Assembly (NCBI RefSeq): GCF_028640845.1
Contig: NC_080543.1
Coordinates: 97,701,825-97,765,824 of the forward strand
Direction of reading: 5' to 3'
Length of the DNA stretch: 64,000 nt
Source: Ahaetulla prasina
Taxonomy: Eukaryota; Chordata; Lepidosauria; Squamata; Colubridae
Shown: in pieces, positions 20,640 to 33,416 of the stretch
Layout: every line of letters begins with the position of its first letter
Position numbering within the stretch: the stretch's first letter is position 1
Notes under the pieces: model-generated
The model's database searches: none
The model's input: the letters and a program-made list of their open reading frames with translations, nothing else
Told to the model about the DNA's origin: nothing
Program-made: the position numbers and the translations under genes

Positions 20640-22230
20640 TGTCTCAATGGTAGCTTATTTTGCCTCCCTACCTGAGTAAGTTCAAAAGTAAGTTCAAAAA
20701 AGGAGATCCCAGCCTAGTTGAAAATTACAGACCAATCTCTCTATGCTGCGTCACCTGCAAAGTAATGGAATCTATCATCAACCAAACCATTACCCTCCAC
20801 CTCGAAACAAACAACCTACTCTCTAATAAACAATTTGGTTTCAGAAAAAAATTATCATGTAATTTACAACTTCTCCACTGCAAAAACATATGGACTACTA
20901 ATCTTGATCAAGGCAAAGCAATAGATGCAATCTATATAGACTTCTGCAAAGCTTTTGACTCAGTAGTACATGATAAACTTCTCCTAAAACTAAAACCCTA
21001 CGGCATTTCAGGACCTCTTCACAATTGGATAACTGCTTTCCTGTCAAACAGACAACAAGTGGTCAAAATTGGCAATGCTCTATCAAATCCTGTTCCTGTC
21101 AAAAGTGGTGTTCCTCAAGGCAGTGTTCTTGGACCAACACTCTTCATACTATACATAAATGATCGCTGTGACCTTATCTTACGTTATTGTGTTCTCTTTG
21201 CTGATGATGTCAAACTATTTAACACCACCAACAATACTACTACCCTTCAAAAAGACCTTGACTTTGTATCCAATTGGTCTAAAACTTGGCAACTCCAAAT
21301 CTCAACCAGCAAATGCTCAGTCTTACATATTGGAAAAAAGAACCCAAACACTAAGTACAAACTTGATGGGCATTACTTTACAGATGACCCCCCCCCACCC
21401 TGTTAAAGACCTTGGAGGGTTTTTTTTTAATAAGTTGTTGGATATGAATGTAAAAATAAAACTTTTTTATAAAAAAGACCTTGGAGTTTTCATATGAAAT
21501 GATCTAAGTGCCAAAGCCCACTGCAACTACATAGCAAAAAAGGCTCTAAGAGTTGTAAACCTAATTTTGTGTAGCTTCTTTTCCAAAAACTCTACACTAC
21601 TAACCAGAGCATACAAAATATTTGCTAGACCTATTCTTGAATACAGCTCACCTGTCTGGAACCCATACACATCTCTGACATTAATACAATTGAACACGTC
21701 CAGAAATATTTTACTAGAAGAGTTCTTCGCCCCTCTGAAAACAACAAAATACCTTATACCCCCAGACTTGAAATCCTGAGATTAGAAAACTTAGAACTCC
21801 GCCGACTCCGACAAGACCTGTGTTTAATACATAGAATCATCTATTGCAATGTCCTTCCTGTTAAAGACTACTTCAGCTTCAATCGCAATAATACAAGAGC
21901 AAACAATAGTTAACTGCTTCAATCTTGATTGCAGAAAATATGACTTTTGTAACAGAGTCGTTAACGCTTGGAACACACTACCTGACTCTATGGTCTCTTC
22001 TCAAAATCCCAAAAGCTTTAACCAAAAACTGTCTACTATTGACCTCACCCCATTCCTAAGAGGACTATAAGGGGCGTGCAAAAGTGCCTACCATTCTTGT
22101 CCTATTGTTTCCTTTCATTGTATCAAATTGATATAGTTGTTGCATACTTTTGCTCATATATATGCTTGTGTGATGTGTTGTTTTATGTTGATGCTTGTGT
22201 ATACTATTGTGACAAAATAAAAAAGAAAGA
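20640..22230 (+). mobile_element. CR1/L3-like LINE, reverse transcriptase part, broken
   Basis: Frame 20660-21406 encodes reverse transcriptase: ENYRPISLCCVTCKVMES, YIDFCKAFDSVVHDKLL, GVPQGSVLGPTLFILYIND and the catalytic FADDVKLF. A run of ten C at about 21389 breaks the frame, and a short AT-rich insertion with partial duplication follows (about 21418-21490). Coding resemblance resumes to 22070 (LEYSSPVWNPY, FCNRVVNAWNTLPDSM). The 3' UTR ends GACAAAATAAAAAAG. Not active. Confidence 0.88.
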
Positions 22231-22246
22231 AAGTAAATATCCTGAT

Positions 22247-22506
22247 CAGGGGTGAAATGCTACCGGTTCATACCGGTTCAGGCAAACTGGTAGCAGCAGC
22301 GGCAGTTGGTTCGGAGAACTGGTAGCGGTGGCTCCACCCCCTGCCCGGACATTGTTACTTCCTGGTTTTAACCAGGAAGTAACCTTTTTTTTACCCTCTG
22401 CACAGGCACAGAAGGCTTTGCGCATGTGCAGAGATCCAAAATTGCACACATACGCACAGTGCACGCACTTCCGAACCGGTAGGGAAGGTAAGTAGATTTC
22501 AGCCCG
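22247..22506 (+). mobile_element. hAT MITE
   Basis: Starts CAGGGGTGAAATGCTACC and ends GTAGATTTCAGCCCG; flanks ATCCTGAT (22239-22246) and ATCCTGAC (22507-22514) match 7 of 8. It sits right after the LINE tail. Internal TTCCTGGTTTTAACCAGGAA is a short palindrome. Confidence 0.8.
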
Positions 22507-22584
22507 ATCCTGACTTTATTCAACTCTTTTGTGCAAGCTGTGAAATGAAGGTTAAAACATCCACTGCATCTATTGAGATTTTCA

Positions 22585-22950
22585 ATCATCCAGATCCTGG
22601 TTGTTCGAAAGGTGCTTTTTCAAAAGGCAACTACACTTTGTTTTTCCTTGAAGATGTTTTGCTTCTCACCCAAGAATCTTCTTCAGTTCTGACTGAATGA
22701 TGGAGTCTTATCTGAGTCCTAAATTTATCTGAGCCACTTGCAGATTTATCGAAGCCCTAGGGCCTCAGGTAAAGTGGCCTCAATAACTCTCAGAAATAGT
22801 GCTAACGACCAGATGACTGTAAGGAATAAAAATCCTTCCATTCTCCACCATTCAGTCAGAACTAAAGAAGATGAGAGGCAAAATGTCTTCAAGGAAAAAC
22901 AAGTCCAGTTGACTTTTGAAAAAATGTCTTGGGACATCCATTGCATATCA
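22585..22950. mobile_element. Penelope-like element remnant, inverted arms
   Basis: 22590-22720 (minus) and 22800-22945 (plus) carry the same terminal motifs in opposite directions (CCTTGAAGATGTTTTGCTTC versus GCAAAATGTCTTCAAGGAAA). Hammerhead-like cores are present but altered. Confidence 0.55.
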
Positions 22951-23099
22951 TAAAACCTTTAAACAGTGCCAGGAGTAAGAACAGCTCTTCTAATTTCAGA
23001 GATACATGTATAAGGAACAATAATTTTGCATTAAGCCTCTGCCAGACACTGCACTGATTTCTCTCCATAAGCCTCCCAAAGCTTAAAATCTGGCTACAG

Positions 23100-23760
23100 A
23101 TTTCATTCCTACAAATTCATGATCTCTTGATGCATCTGCATGACTTCCTTGTCATCAGGGTTGAAACAAAAGCAGGAGTTACTCACCCTGTCTTCAAGGG
23201 AGTGTGGGAAGTCGCCCTCCCCCGGAAGAATGAAATATTTTGGGGAATATTAAAAGAGGCAAAGTATTATATTTCCCCAAAGGAGAAATGGAGAAACATC
23301 TTAACAAAGGCAGAAAGCAGCCCCAACAGCCTCCAGCAGATGCTTGAAGTCTTCAGAGATTAATGTTTTGTGCCCATTAAGAAATCTAGGATAATCTAGT
23401 CATAAACAAAACATCTTCAATTCCATCTCATGGGATTAAGAAGGACAGGACATGACCTTGATACAAAATAGGATTAACCCACCACCATTAGAATAGCAAA
23501 AGACACCAGGCTCACTACATTGTACAACCTTCTACAACATCTCAGAAACTGTAAAAATCCTTGCACTCATCAAGCTAATTTGTCAGCTGTCCTGGAACTA
23601 CATGCTGTTGTTGGTTCTGCTCATCAATAAAACCTTTCCAATCAGCCTCCCTTTTATTTCCAATGTCTTTCTCCCGGCTTGGATCTGGACCGGATTTTGC
23701 TTCCAACAGGTCAATACTTGGGAATACTTTAAAGAGATATTGGTTTTCTGAAAGATATTT
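23100..23760 (+). other. Unidentified block, possible LTR fragment
   Basis: CTCATCAATAAAACCTTTCC (23610) followed by a T/C-rich stretch and a TTCCAACA end resembles an LTR poly(A)/U5 region. I could not find the other LTR, a primer site or a target duplication. Confidence 0.25.
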
Positions 23761-26480
23761 CATTTTGTCTGGCCTCGTACAAAGTCAGTTTGGGCATTCA
23801 TTTGGGACAAATTTTGATTCTGCCTGGCTGAATGAAGTGGGAGGAGCTGAATTTAGTCAGCTATGATTTATGGGAATGTCTTGCAGCACCATCATTTCCC
23901 ACAAGATGTCACTCTTAGCTATTGAATTTCCAACTCTTGTCTAAGAGACCAGCTTGATTAAATGATGATCTTCAATACTTGTATCTAATGACAGGCTTGA
24001 CGGATTAGAAATTACCTGAAGCATTGATTCCCTTGTCTATCATACTTTTAAAATGTATGATAGGAACATATGTGTTGGAATATTGTAGCATAATCATTTG
24101 GGAGATTTAACATTTGTTCAAAGCTGCATTATGGACTGACAATTTTTGGCAGCCAGGCTATCATGTAATATAATTGTCACATCGAATATTTTCTATCCAT
24201 TTTTCATGAAAATTCCATTTTTTTGTAGTCTGCATATTTGTAAGTATAGAAATAGTTACAAAATAAACCTTCAGAAGTGGACTAGATTTTTTTAAAGCTA
24301 ATTTTCAGATGAATTGATGTAAAGCTGGATTTAAACAAGTTGGGATCACGGAAGTGAACGCCCTGAAACTGACAATTATATTAAAAAGATATTGAAGAAA
24401 GGGCAGAAACTGGTTGCTGATGCAAAGGATAGTATATCCCATTTTGGATCTGAAGGGATCAGTCCTGGGGCTCAAAATAGAGGAATTGATGAGCAACTGC
24501 TGCCTATAGATATTTCTGTTTTTTTTCTATATTTTTTCTTTGCAATTCAGTTTAATTCAACCCATTTCAAATTGGATGTTCCTTTTGCTGCCCTCTCCCT
24601 TCTAAATTTGGTCCCATTATGTTTAATTTTTGGAACCTTATTGCAATGATTGACAAGAGTTCTGATGGCCTTTATGCTTTCCTTCCAACATTTCAATTTT
24701 GTACATTAATCCAGGTATCTTGAAAAGGTTGACAAAGTTTTGTTTTGAAAAGTTGGAGTCTCCTTTTCATATAGCTCACATAACCTACTTTATATTATGA
24801 GGTTCTTTTTATTTGTTATTTTTTTTAACTCCTGATACATTTTTATGATTTTACAAAGCAAACAATGCAAAAAAATGTTTAATATCACAATAAATAGCTC
24901 TTATGAAAATAATATTAGATTTCTAGCCATCCTTGCTCTGAAATTATCAAATGGAACTCAGATGGTTTCATATGGAAGCGGAAAATGAGCTTTAAGTTCC
25001 TTAAAGTTTTGCTGTTTAATGTTTTGGTGTTATTGATTTAAGTAAAGTATTTAAAGTTTCTAAGGGATACAGCTGGATGAAAATGATAAAATATCAGTGT
25101 TTCACAACCATGGCAACTTGAGGAGGTGTGGACTTCAAATCCCAGAATTCTCCAGCCAATCTTGCTCACTGGGAAATTGGTAGATGATAAGATTTCACCT
25201 AATTTCACCTAAGATGATAAGATTTCACCTAATTTCAACACAGAGACTACAGAATATTTTGTTAACTGTGCTACACTAAGATGAGTCTGATATATCGGAC
25301 CATATAAAGCTTCTGATGTTATCAGACTTTTAATTGATAATATTGATTTCATATTTAAGACTGGACACCTATGGTATAATATCTTTGGAAAATGGGAAAG
25401 CATTTGATGGCTTTTCATTAGGGATTTTTGAAATGGATGTTGAATGGATGGACACCTGAATGGATGAAACTTTCCCATTTTTTGAAATGGATATTATTGG
25501 GATACATTGGGCTTTTGGTAAAGTTCTTTATTTAATTGATATGAGACATCCAACTTCTAAAGGGGCGACTATTTATGAAGTGCCTTCTCTTTAATTCAGT
25601 TTATACCAATGCACGAGTAAAGGTTTCACTCTTTTTCTTTTTATCTGAATTAATTAGAAATATAAATGTATACAACTGCCTTAAGTAAGGACCTATACAT
25701 CTTCAAAATTAATCAGCACTGAACATTTTTTTAAAAGATAGAAATGTGGGGAACAAAAATGGCAGAAAATGTCACCGTACAATATTCTCAAAAACATGAT
25801 TGTAATGGTTGGAAAAAAAAAAGACTAATTTAAAGGTTGACAGCAATGCAAATTAACAAACCACTGCTGCAAATTGTCTGTAGATTTCATCTTCCAGTAT
25901 TGTATTTGTGTTAGAAAAATAATGAAAAATTAAAAAGTATTCAGAAAGTACTCTGAAAAAATTAAACTACAGTATCTTGGAAAAATAGTTGAAGCAGTAT
26001 AAATGGTTCATTTGAGTCCTTGGTCAAAGATGAAAGACCTACATTATTATTAATTTTTTTGTAGCTATACTACTGTATATTTGACAGCAATTTTTTCTTA
26101 AAAAACACAACACTGTCAACAATCACTCTATATGATTAATGTATGTTCAGTGTGATTTAGTTTTCATTGTTACAGTAGCTATTAGCTATGATTTGTCTGT
26201 TTGCAGGCAATCATCCTCTGAATAGGAGAAACAGAAGGGACAGCATCTTCCGTATGAGGAGATGAGATATGTGTTGTTAATAGCTGCATGAAAGAAGAAT
26301 TTTTGCAGGAAACACTTTCCCTTCATTTTCTATGTGAAAGAGGAATTTTCCATCTGATAACTAAAGATTAGTAGTTTGGAAAAAGGGCTTGTGCTTCGTA
26401 TTGCATCAGTTTCATTTTTATGCATTTACATTCAGACAGGATCTTTTTTCTTTCTGTCACTTGCTGTAAGGCTGCTGTAG
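23760..26480. other. Intergenic DNA, mostly unassigned
   Basis: I see no gene or exon here. A one-armed fragment of the palindromic MITE lies at about 25098-25170 (CAGTGTTTCACAACCATGGC). The rest is AT-rich sequence I cannot assign. Confidence 0.5.
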
Positions 26481-26486
26481 GCTTTA

Positions 26487-26836
26487 AAGGTAAAGGTTCC
26501 CCTCACACATATGTGCTAGTTGTTCCCAACTCTAGGGGGCGGTACTCATCTCTGTTTCAAAGCCGAAGGTGCAGCACTGTCAGAAGACGTCTCTGTGGTC
26601 ATGTGGCCGGCATGACTAAATATTAAAGGCGCACAGAACACCGTTACCTTCCCACCAAATGTGGCCCCTATTTTTCTACTCGCATTTTTACGTGCTTTTG
26701 AAATGCTAAGTTGGCAGAAGCTGGGACGAGTAACGGAACCTCACCCCGTTATGCGGTGCTACCTTGAACTGCTGAACTGCTGACCTTTTGATTGACAAGC
26801 TCAGCCTCTTACCCACTAAGCTACCGCATCCCTTAA
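26487..26836 (-). mobile_element. Sauria-type tRNA SINE with 13-bp TSD
   Basis: Minus strand: tRNA-like head (reverse of CTCTTACCCACTAAGCTACC), body with TCATGTGGCCGGCATGACTA and tail (ACCTTT)n. Both flanks carry GCTGTAGGCTTTA (26474-26486 and 26837-26849), a perfect target duplication. This family is characteristic of squamates. Confidence 0.9.
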
Positions 26837-27688
26837 GCTGTAGGCTTTAGCTACTTGCAAACCAAAATACATTTTTTTTGAAAAAGAAAAAATTTCATTG
26901 GAAAAACTGTATGGGAAAACCCCTCCCTCCCATGATTTATAGACTTATTGGTAAACTCAGCATTCCTCTCAGCCTTTACAGGAAGACAAGCTTCACTGTG
27001 CTTTTTCTGGCTTTTCGTGTCATCTGTGGGTTTTGTTCACATCAAAATTCATAAACAGGTAACCGCTGTTTATCATGATGACTGAATTGCTACTTGCATA
27101 AGAAAACTATGAACTCTTATAACAGCAAGAAAGTTGTCAGTAGTTCTGAGTGGTAGCATTATAGGACACAGAATACTTATTTGGATGGGTTTCATTTTAA
27201 TTCAACAATGTAGATTTAATTTGCTTATTCTCTTCCTATCATGTTATCTTCTCTGGTATAGTTATAAATCAACTGCAAAGAGAACTGGAATTTGGCAAAC
27301 ATAGGCTGTTCACTTTCTATAATCAAAGAATTAATCCTCTACATGTCAGATGTTCTGTAGACAAAGGCATCTATATTTCTTCTCTTCCTTTCATACAGTT
27401 GTTTTGTTTCTGTAAAAATATGATTCTCCCACCCCACAGAAAGCAGGCTTGTCCTGCACTATTCCCTAAAATTATGCTTGAACTGCACCACAAACATTTT
27501 CACAGACACACACACACATGCCTGCTGTCCATTTTGTGAAATGATAAAGTAGTATTATCTGAGTTCATGCTGGGTTCTGAGCACCACTGTCCAAAAAGGA
27601 CAGTGACAAATTGGAACAAGTTTAGCGAAGGGCTACACTATAGGATGGTATAAGACCAGAAACCAAGCTGCAGGAGAAAGTGTTAAAT

Positions 27689-27811
27689 CAGGGGTGTCCA
27701 AACTTGGCAACTTTAAGACTTGTGGACTTTGACTCCAGAGTCGAAGCTGGCTGAGGAATTCTGGGAGTTGAAGTCCACAAGTCTTAAAGTTGCCAAGTTT
27801 GGACACCCCTG
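27689..27811. mobile_element. Palindromic hAT MITE
   Basis: Arms CAGGGGTGTCCAAACTTGGC and its inverse GCCAAGTTTGGACACCCCTG; flanks TGTTAAAT and CGTTAAAT match 7 of 8. Confidence 0.9.
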
Positions 27812-28304
27812 CGTTAAATGATCTGAGTATATTTAGCTTACAAAAAAAGATGTGGTTGTGGAATATGAAACTGAAAGGTAGCATAAGAAAGGAAGTGGGA
27901 ATATTCTCTATTATCCCAAAGGAAATGATGAGCTAAAATGAAACAACGAGCTAAAATGAAAGGTTAAGGCTGGACATCAGGAAAATTTGGAAGAAATAAA
28001 GAGCTCTTCTGTTCTCTATTCTCTTCTGTTCTCTATTCTCTTTCAGCTTTGACTTCTGGCAACTGCCTGGACTAGCCCTTGAAGTTTTCTTGATTAGGTT
28101 TTTTGGAAGTGGTGTGCCAAGAGTGACTAGTCCAAAGTCGCCCAATTGACTTTATGTTAAATGGGAGTAGAATTCACAGTCTCCTGGTTTCTAGCCTGGT
28201 GCCTTAATTATTCTACTAAACTCTACTTCTATAGTAGAGGTCTTCCAACAGAGACTGCAGTGTTATCTATCAAATATGCTTTAAACTGAATGTTTCTCAA
28301 CTTT

Positions 28305-28540
28305 AAGATAGCAATAGCAATTGCACTAAGACTTATATACCACTTTACAGTGCCCTCTCTAAGCAGATTACAGAGTCAGATTTTTGCCCCCAACAATCTG
28401 GGTCCTCATTTTACTGACCTTGGAAGGATGGAAGGCTGAGTCAACCTTGAGCCTGATGAGATTCAAACTGCCAAATTGCAGGCAGCAGGCAGAAGTAGCC
28501 TGCAATACTGCATTCTAACCGCTGTACCACCAAGGTATTG
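28305..28540 (-). mobile_element. tRNA-derived SINE, minus strand
   Basis: Contains CCCCCAACAATCTGGGTCCT and GAAGGCTGAGTCAACCTTGA, shared with the SINEs at 59836 and 62188, and a reversed tRNA-like head ending CTAACCGCTGTACCACCA. Confidence 0.8.
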
Positions 28541-28819
28541 AGGAAGATGTATGACCTTCCACACACAGAATTTCCCAAGTAACATACTTTCTTCTGTCCT
28601 ATCTCCTGATAAGAGGGGACAGCCAACAGGTGCTCCTCATTCACTCTCTAAAATGAAGACAGTCCTGGAGTGAAAAAAGGACATCAGATGACCAATGTCA
28701 GTGAACCTTTTCCCATTCTCACCTAACCATCCTCAGCAACCTCTTTTTCCTGTAATATCTTCATGATGCTGCTGCCTTCATTTCATCACCGCTGCAATCT
28801 CAAGGAGCCTTAAGGAATC

Positions 28820-28960
28820 CTTAGTTCTAAATTCCCCATCATCCAGGCAGAACTGAAGAAGCTTCTTGGATGAGAAGCAAAATATCCAAAAAACCAAGCA
28901 TATCCAGTTGCTTTTTGGAAAAGCATCCTTGGGACAACCATGACCGGATGATTGTGAATC
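28820..28960 (+). mobile_element. Penelope-like element terminal fragment
   Basis: Contains CTGAAGAAGCTTCTTGGATG then AGAAGCAAAATATCC and TTGGGACAACCATGACC, the terminal motif also seen at 7.9-8.7 and 22.6-22.9 kb. Confidence 0.6.
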
Positions 28961-28978
28961 CCCATAGACCCCATAGTT

Positions 28979-29239
28979 CAAGGGTGCTATTAAGCAGGTT
29001 CTGGAGAACTGGTAGCGGAAATTTTGAGCAGTTCGGAGAACCGGCAAATATCACCTCTGGCTGGCCCCAGGATCGGGTGGGAATGGAGATTTTGCAATAT
29101 CCTTCTCCCAGGAGTGGGGAGGGAATGGGGATTTGGCAGTATCCTTCCCGTGCCACGGCCACCAAGCCACTCCCACCAAGCCACACTACGCCCACCAGCC
29201 ACGCCCACAGCGGTAATAAAAAAAATAATTCCACCACTG
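28979..29239 (-). mobile_element. hAT MITE (ACCGGTT family)
   Basis: Begins CAAGGGTGCTATTAAGCAGG, contains GAGAACCGGCAAATATCACC and ends TTCCACCACTG. Its flanking 8-mers match at only 5 of 8, so it is an older insertion. Confidence 0.75.
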
Positions 29240-29632
29240 AATTAGTTGTTCTAGTTTTAAAGTGGTATTTCCTTCAGCAGCAGCTGCTTTGCTGTCTATG
29301 GCTAGGATCTGTTGTGTTCTACCATTTCTTCTGTCTGCAGCGAAGTCCCCCTGCGAAGAGAACTCCTGAAAAGTGGGATTGCCCAGTTTCTACTAACAGC
29401 TTTGTCTATGCCTCCAGGCTGATCCACAGACATTCACACCTTTAGGACAGCTGACCAGGAGGGATGGGCAGTCTCTGCTATTGGCTTCACAAGTTCTCTC
29501 AAGGTCTGTTACTTGGATGGTTTTCAAACAGGCATTTAACTGCTCTAAAACAACACTATATCTGTGTCTAAAGAGAGCCGGGCTATCAGATGCTAATTTC
29601 CCTTTGAACATACCCCTTAAAGCAGGGGTCTC

Positions 29633-29742
29633 CAACCTTGGCAACTTCAAGCCTGGTGGACTTCAACTCCCAGCAAACTGGCAGGGGAATTCTGGGAGTT
29701 CAAATCCCCCAGGCTTAAAGTTGCCAAGATTGGAGACCCCTG
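29633..29742. mobile_element. Palindromic hAT MITE, perfect TSD
   Basis: CAGGGGTCTCCAACC ... GATTGGAGACCCCTG with CCTTAAAG on both sides (29625-29632 and 29743-29750). Confidence 0.92.
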
Positions 29743-29822
29743 CCTTAAAGTACTTATGCAAAACTAGAACGGCTTTGTTTTTGCTGGTCTCAGAGCTTTC
29801 CTCTTTTATAGTCCAAGCTCTT

Positions 29823-31005
29823 TTTATTTATTTATTTTTATTTATTTATTTTGTCACAACAATATATATAAGTATCATACAAAAAGATTATATAGTATAT
29901 AAACATATATATGAGTAAATATTAGGAGGTATAAGCATATATATATATAGGAAGAAGAAAAGAAAAACAATAGGACAGGAACGGTAGGCACGTTTGTGCT
30001 CTTATGCATGCCCTTTATGGTCCTCTTAGGAATGGGGTGAGGTCAATAGTAGAAAGTTTTTAGGATTATGGGAAGAGACCACAGGTAAAGTGTTCCAAAC
30101 ACTGATGATTCTGTTACAGAAGTCATATTTTCTGCAATCTAGATTAAAGTGGTTAACATTAAGTTTAAATCTATTGTTTGCTCTTGTATTACTGCAATTA
30201 AAGCTGAAGTAATCTTTAACAGGAAGGACATTACAATAGATGATTCTATGAGTTAAACTTAGGCCTTGTCGAAGGCGACGGAGTTCCAAGTTTTCTAAGC
30301 CTAGGATTTCAAGTCTGGTGGGATAAGGTATTTTATTGTTTTCAGAGGAATGGAGAACTCTTCTTGTAAAATATTTCTGGACACGTTCAATTGTATTGAT
30401 GTCAGAAATGTGGTATGGATTCCAGACAGGCGAGCTGTAATCAAGAATTGGGCTAGCAAATGTTTTGTATGCTCTGGTTAGTAGTGTAGTGTTTTTGGAA
30501 AAGAAGCGACGCAAGATTAGGTTTACAACTCTTGGAGCCTTTTTTGCTATGTAGTTGCAATGGGCTTTGGCACTTAGATCATTTGATATGAAAATTCCAA
30601 GGTCTTTAACAGGATGGGGGTCATCTGTAAGGTGATGTCCATCAAGTATGTACTTAGTGTTTGGGTTCTTTTTTCCAATATGTAAGACTGAACATTTGCT
30701 GGTTGAGATTTGGAGTTGCCACGTTTTAGACCAAGCAGTTAGATGATCAAGGTCTTTTTGAATGATAGATGTCTGTGGTGTTAAATAGTTTGACATCGTC
30801 AGCAAAGAGAACACAATTACTTGAGATATGGTCGCAAAGATCATTAATGTATAGTATGAAGAGTGTTGGTCCAAGGACGCTGCCTTGAGGAACGTCACTC
30901 TTGACAGGAACAGGATTTGATAGAGCATTGCCAATTTTGACCACTTGTTGTCTGTTAGACAGAAAAGCAGATATCCATTTGTGAAGGGGTCCTGAAATAG
31001 CTGGT
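29823..31005 (-). mobile_element. CR1/L3-like LINE, minus strand copy
   Basis: Minus-strand frames encode QGSVLGPTLFILYINDLCDH, FADDVKLFN, STSKCSVLHIGKKNPNTKYI and ASPILDYSSPVWNPY. Same family as 20640-22230 and better preserved in the C-terminal half (30934-30026), but 5'-truncated and frameshifted near 30780. Ends in the TTTTGTCACAACAA tail with TTTA repeats. Confidence 0.88.
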
Positions 31006-31149
31006 CTTGCCAGCTATTGGTAAATACTTCCTGCTATTCAGAAATTTGGGGAGGGAGGGAGGGAGGGAAAAACTGAGGAATCCTTCAATTCTTGCCTGAA
31101 TGTGTTCTGTACACCATCAATAAGGACAGTCAAACCATTTAATGTGGCA

Positions 31150-31970
31150 GGACAAACTTGTTTGGGAAAGGGGCGAGAGCAATTTATTCACCGACGTATT
31201 TAAAAAGTTGACTACACCAAGCCGCTTCCTCATTTCCACATCGGAAACGTTACTCCCATACACTTCTGAACCTCCCGAGGATTTCGACAGGTCTTTTGCC
31301 CGGGTGAGGAGGATGTGTAGACAACGGCATTTAATTTTTTTTAAAAATAAAATGCTTGCACTCCTTTCTTGTTTAGAAAGCAATTCTCCCAGAATTTCCC
31401 CGCTTAACCAAAGCCCAATTTCCCCGGATTCGGGGCACGTCTCGCGCGCGGAACATCTGAATCAGCTCACGTCTCTCGTCTAAACAATGGGGCGAAGGCA
31501 AGAGGGGGACTTTTGCGGATGGAAGGCGGGGCTTCCAGTCAGGGAGGGCCCTCAGGCTCCTCTTTCTTCGTCATTCTTGAGTTAGCAACCACAGGTCAAT
31601 TCCCGGCCGATCGAAAGCATCTTCTGGGCTGGGGGAAACCGATGGTCCTCTTTTGCTCTCTTGCTGCTAAGTTCTAGGATAGAAGCATAACATCCTCGTC
31701 AGGGAATCGCCAGCGGAAAAACCTTCTCCTCCAAAGCGCCTGCATTGGCAGCCCATCCATCTCTCAGCCTCATCCCACTGTCTTTCTACCTGCAGCATCT
31801 GGCTTAAGGTAAGAAGAACCGTCTTTCCCACAATGCAACCTTGGCAAAAGGTGTTGAGATTCCTGCTCCCAGAATTCTCGGGCCGCGCGCTGTTCAGAGA
31901 ATCGGAGTTCGGCATCCTGGGTTTCTTAGATTTGGGCTGCAAAGATTCGGAGGACCACTAGATGGCAACA
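31150..31970 (+). promoter_or_regulatory. IL18R1: CpG-rich candidate promoter and leader exon of IL18R1
   Basis: This stretch is GC- and CpG-rich in an otherwise AT-rich region, for example TCTCGCGCGCGGAACATC (about 31440) and GGATGGAAGGCGGGGC (31517). It sits 4.1 kb upstream of the signal-peptide exon. A good donor, CTTAAG/GTAAGA, occurs at 31808/31809 and would suit an untranslated first exon. Short open frames here do not resemble known proteins. Promoter activity and exon status are inferred from composition and position only. Confidence 0.4.
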
Positions 31971-32878
31971 AAAAGAGACAGGAAGCGCTCTTGTGCCCTG
32001 TAGTAGCAATAGTGGGTGTTTCAGCCCGAATTTGACTTTTCTAAATCAGTATTTCCCAGACAGGGATTTGCAAGTAAAGATGCAGAGAGAGACGGCACAG
32101 TTAAATGAATACTTCCTCTCTACCTTATTTTTTTTAAAAAAAACCCATTGTGGTTCACTCTTCTTGATGTAATTAGATCATTATAGTTATGTTGTATACT
32201 TTCTCCTCGCCTTGGAGGCATCTTGAAACTAAATATTGTCACAAAAATGTCCATCCATTTATCATTTGAGTAATTCTGTGTACACCTCATGGTGTACAAT
32301 AATAACAACTTACTACGCAGAAGCTTGCGGCTCAAAATTTTCTTCAGTAGACATCTTTATTAATAGGTATTTGGGTCTCCATCTCTCTGAAATCCCATAA
32401 ACACATTTCTTGTTTGTCTGAGATCACGCTGCCCCTTAGGATGGCACACATGGACTCATAATTATGACAACTAAAACTTATTCACTTTTTTTTTGAGTTT
32501 TACTACTCCACTGCTATAATACCTATACTTTGACATCTGTGTTTCACTAAACAAGTTTTCAGTCACAAATCCCTTTTTCCTAAGGCAATGGCAGCCAACA
32601 AGATGTGCCTACATCTACACCAGCGGTTAACATGGAGGAGGATGGATGCCTCACGGTACAATTGGAGAATCATTTTCCTAAATTAAACATAAACGAACTT
32701 TCTTCTCAGTTAGGCCACAGAGCAGATTAAATACTTTATATATAGTTCTAACAACAACAACGAAAAAGAATAAAAAACAATTGTTAGTTTCATGATTTGG
32801 AAATGTTGTGGAATGTTTGCAACCACATCACAATATTCACCTGCTTTCCATTTGCAATAAGCTATTATCAAGGGAGAA

Positions 32879-33157
32879 ATCCAGCAGGTTCTGACAGGTT
32901 CTGGAGAACTGGTAGCAGAAATTTTGAGTGGTTTGGAGAACCGGCAAATACTGGCCCCAGCGTGGGTTGGGAATGGATATTTTGCAATATCCTTCCCCCA
33001 GGAGTGGAGAGGAAATGGGGATTTTGCATTATCCTTCCCCTGGAGTGGGGTGGGAATGGAGATTTTGCAGCATCCTTCCGTTGCCATGCCCACCAAGCCA
33101 CACCCATCAAGCCATGCCCACAGAACTGGTAGTAAAAGAATTTGGATTTCACCACTG
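32879..33157 (-). mobile_element. hAT MITE (ACCGGTT family), perfect TSD
   Basis: Begins CAAGGGAGAAATCCAGCAGG and ends TTTGGATTTCACCACTG; GCTATTAT occurs on both sides (32871-32878 and 33158-33165). Confidence 0.92.
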
Positions 33158-33416
33158 GCTATTATTGTAAATACTTTTTTCTCTCAAAGTCCTTACCAAG
33201 ACAGGTATTCTCATTCCATAACTTTTCAATTTAAATTTTGGTTCTGTGAACAACATTTTATTGATTATATTTCATTGTAACTTTAAACAAATTTCTCTAT
33301 CAATGTCAGATTGAATTTTATTTCTTCCTCATGACCTATTATCTCATCCAACTTATGTATCATCTGCAAAATTGATAAATATTCTGTATTTACTCTGAAT
33401 TTTACATCATCTAAGT

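Larger units (their letters stand above)
15090..31150. other. IL1RL2-IL18R1 interval, position expected for IL1RL1
   Basis: Mammalian gene order places IL1RL1 between IL1RL2 and IL18R1. Here I find only LINEs, SINEs and MITEs (listed separately), an unassigned 133-codon frame and AT-rich filler. No TIR box 1/2/3 pattern, no KIE.VL.YR membrane motif and no Ig half-domain exon was noticed. My scan was by eye and cannot exclude decayed short exons. Confidence 0.55.

Noticed and set aside
20660..21406. Functional reverse transcriptase gene
   Set aside because: It is a 5'-truncated LINE with a frameshift in a C run and a later insertion; another copy is at 29.8-31.0 kb.
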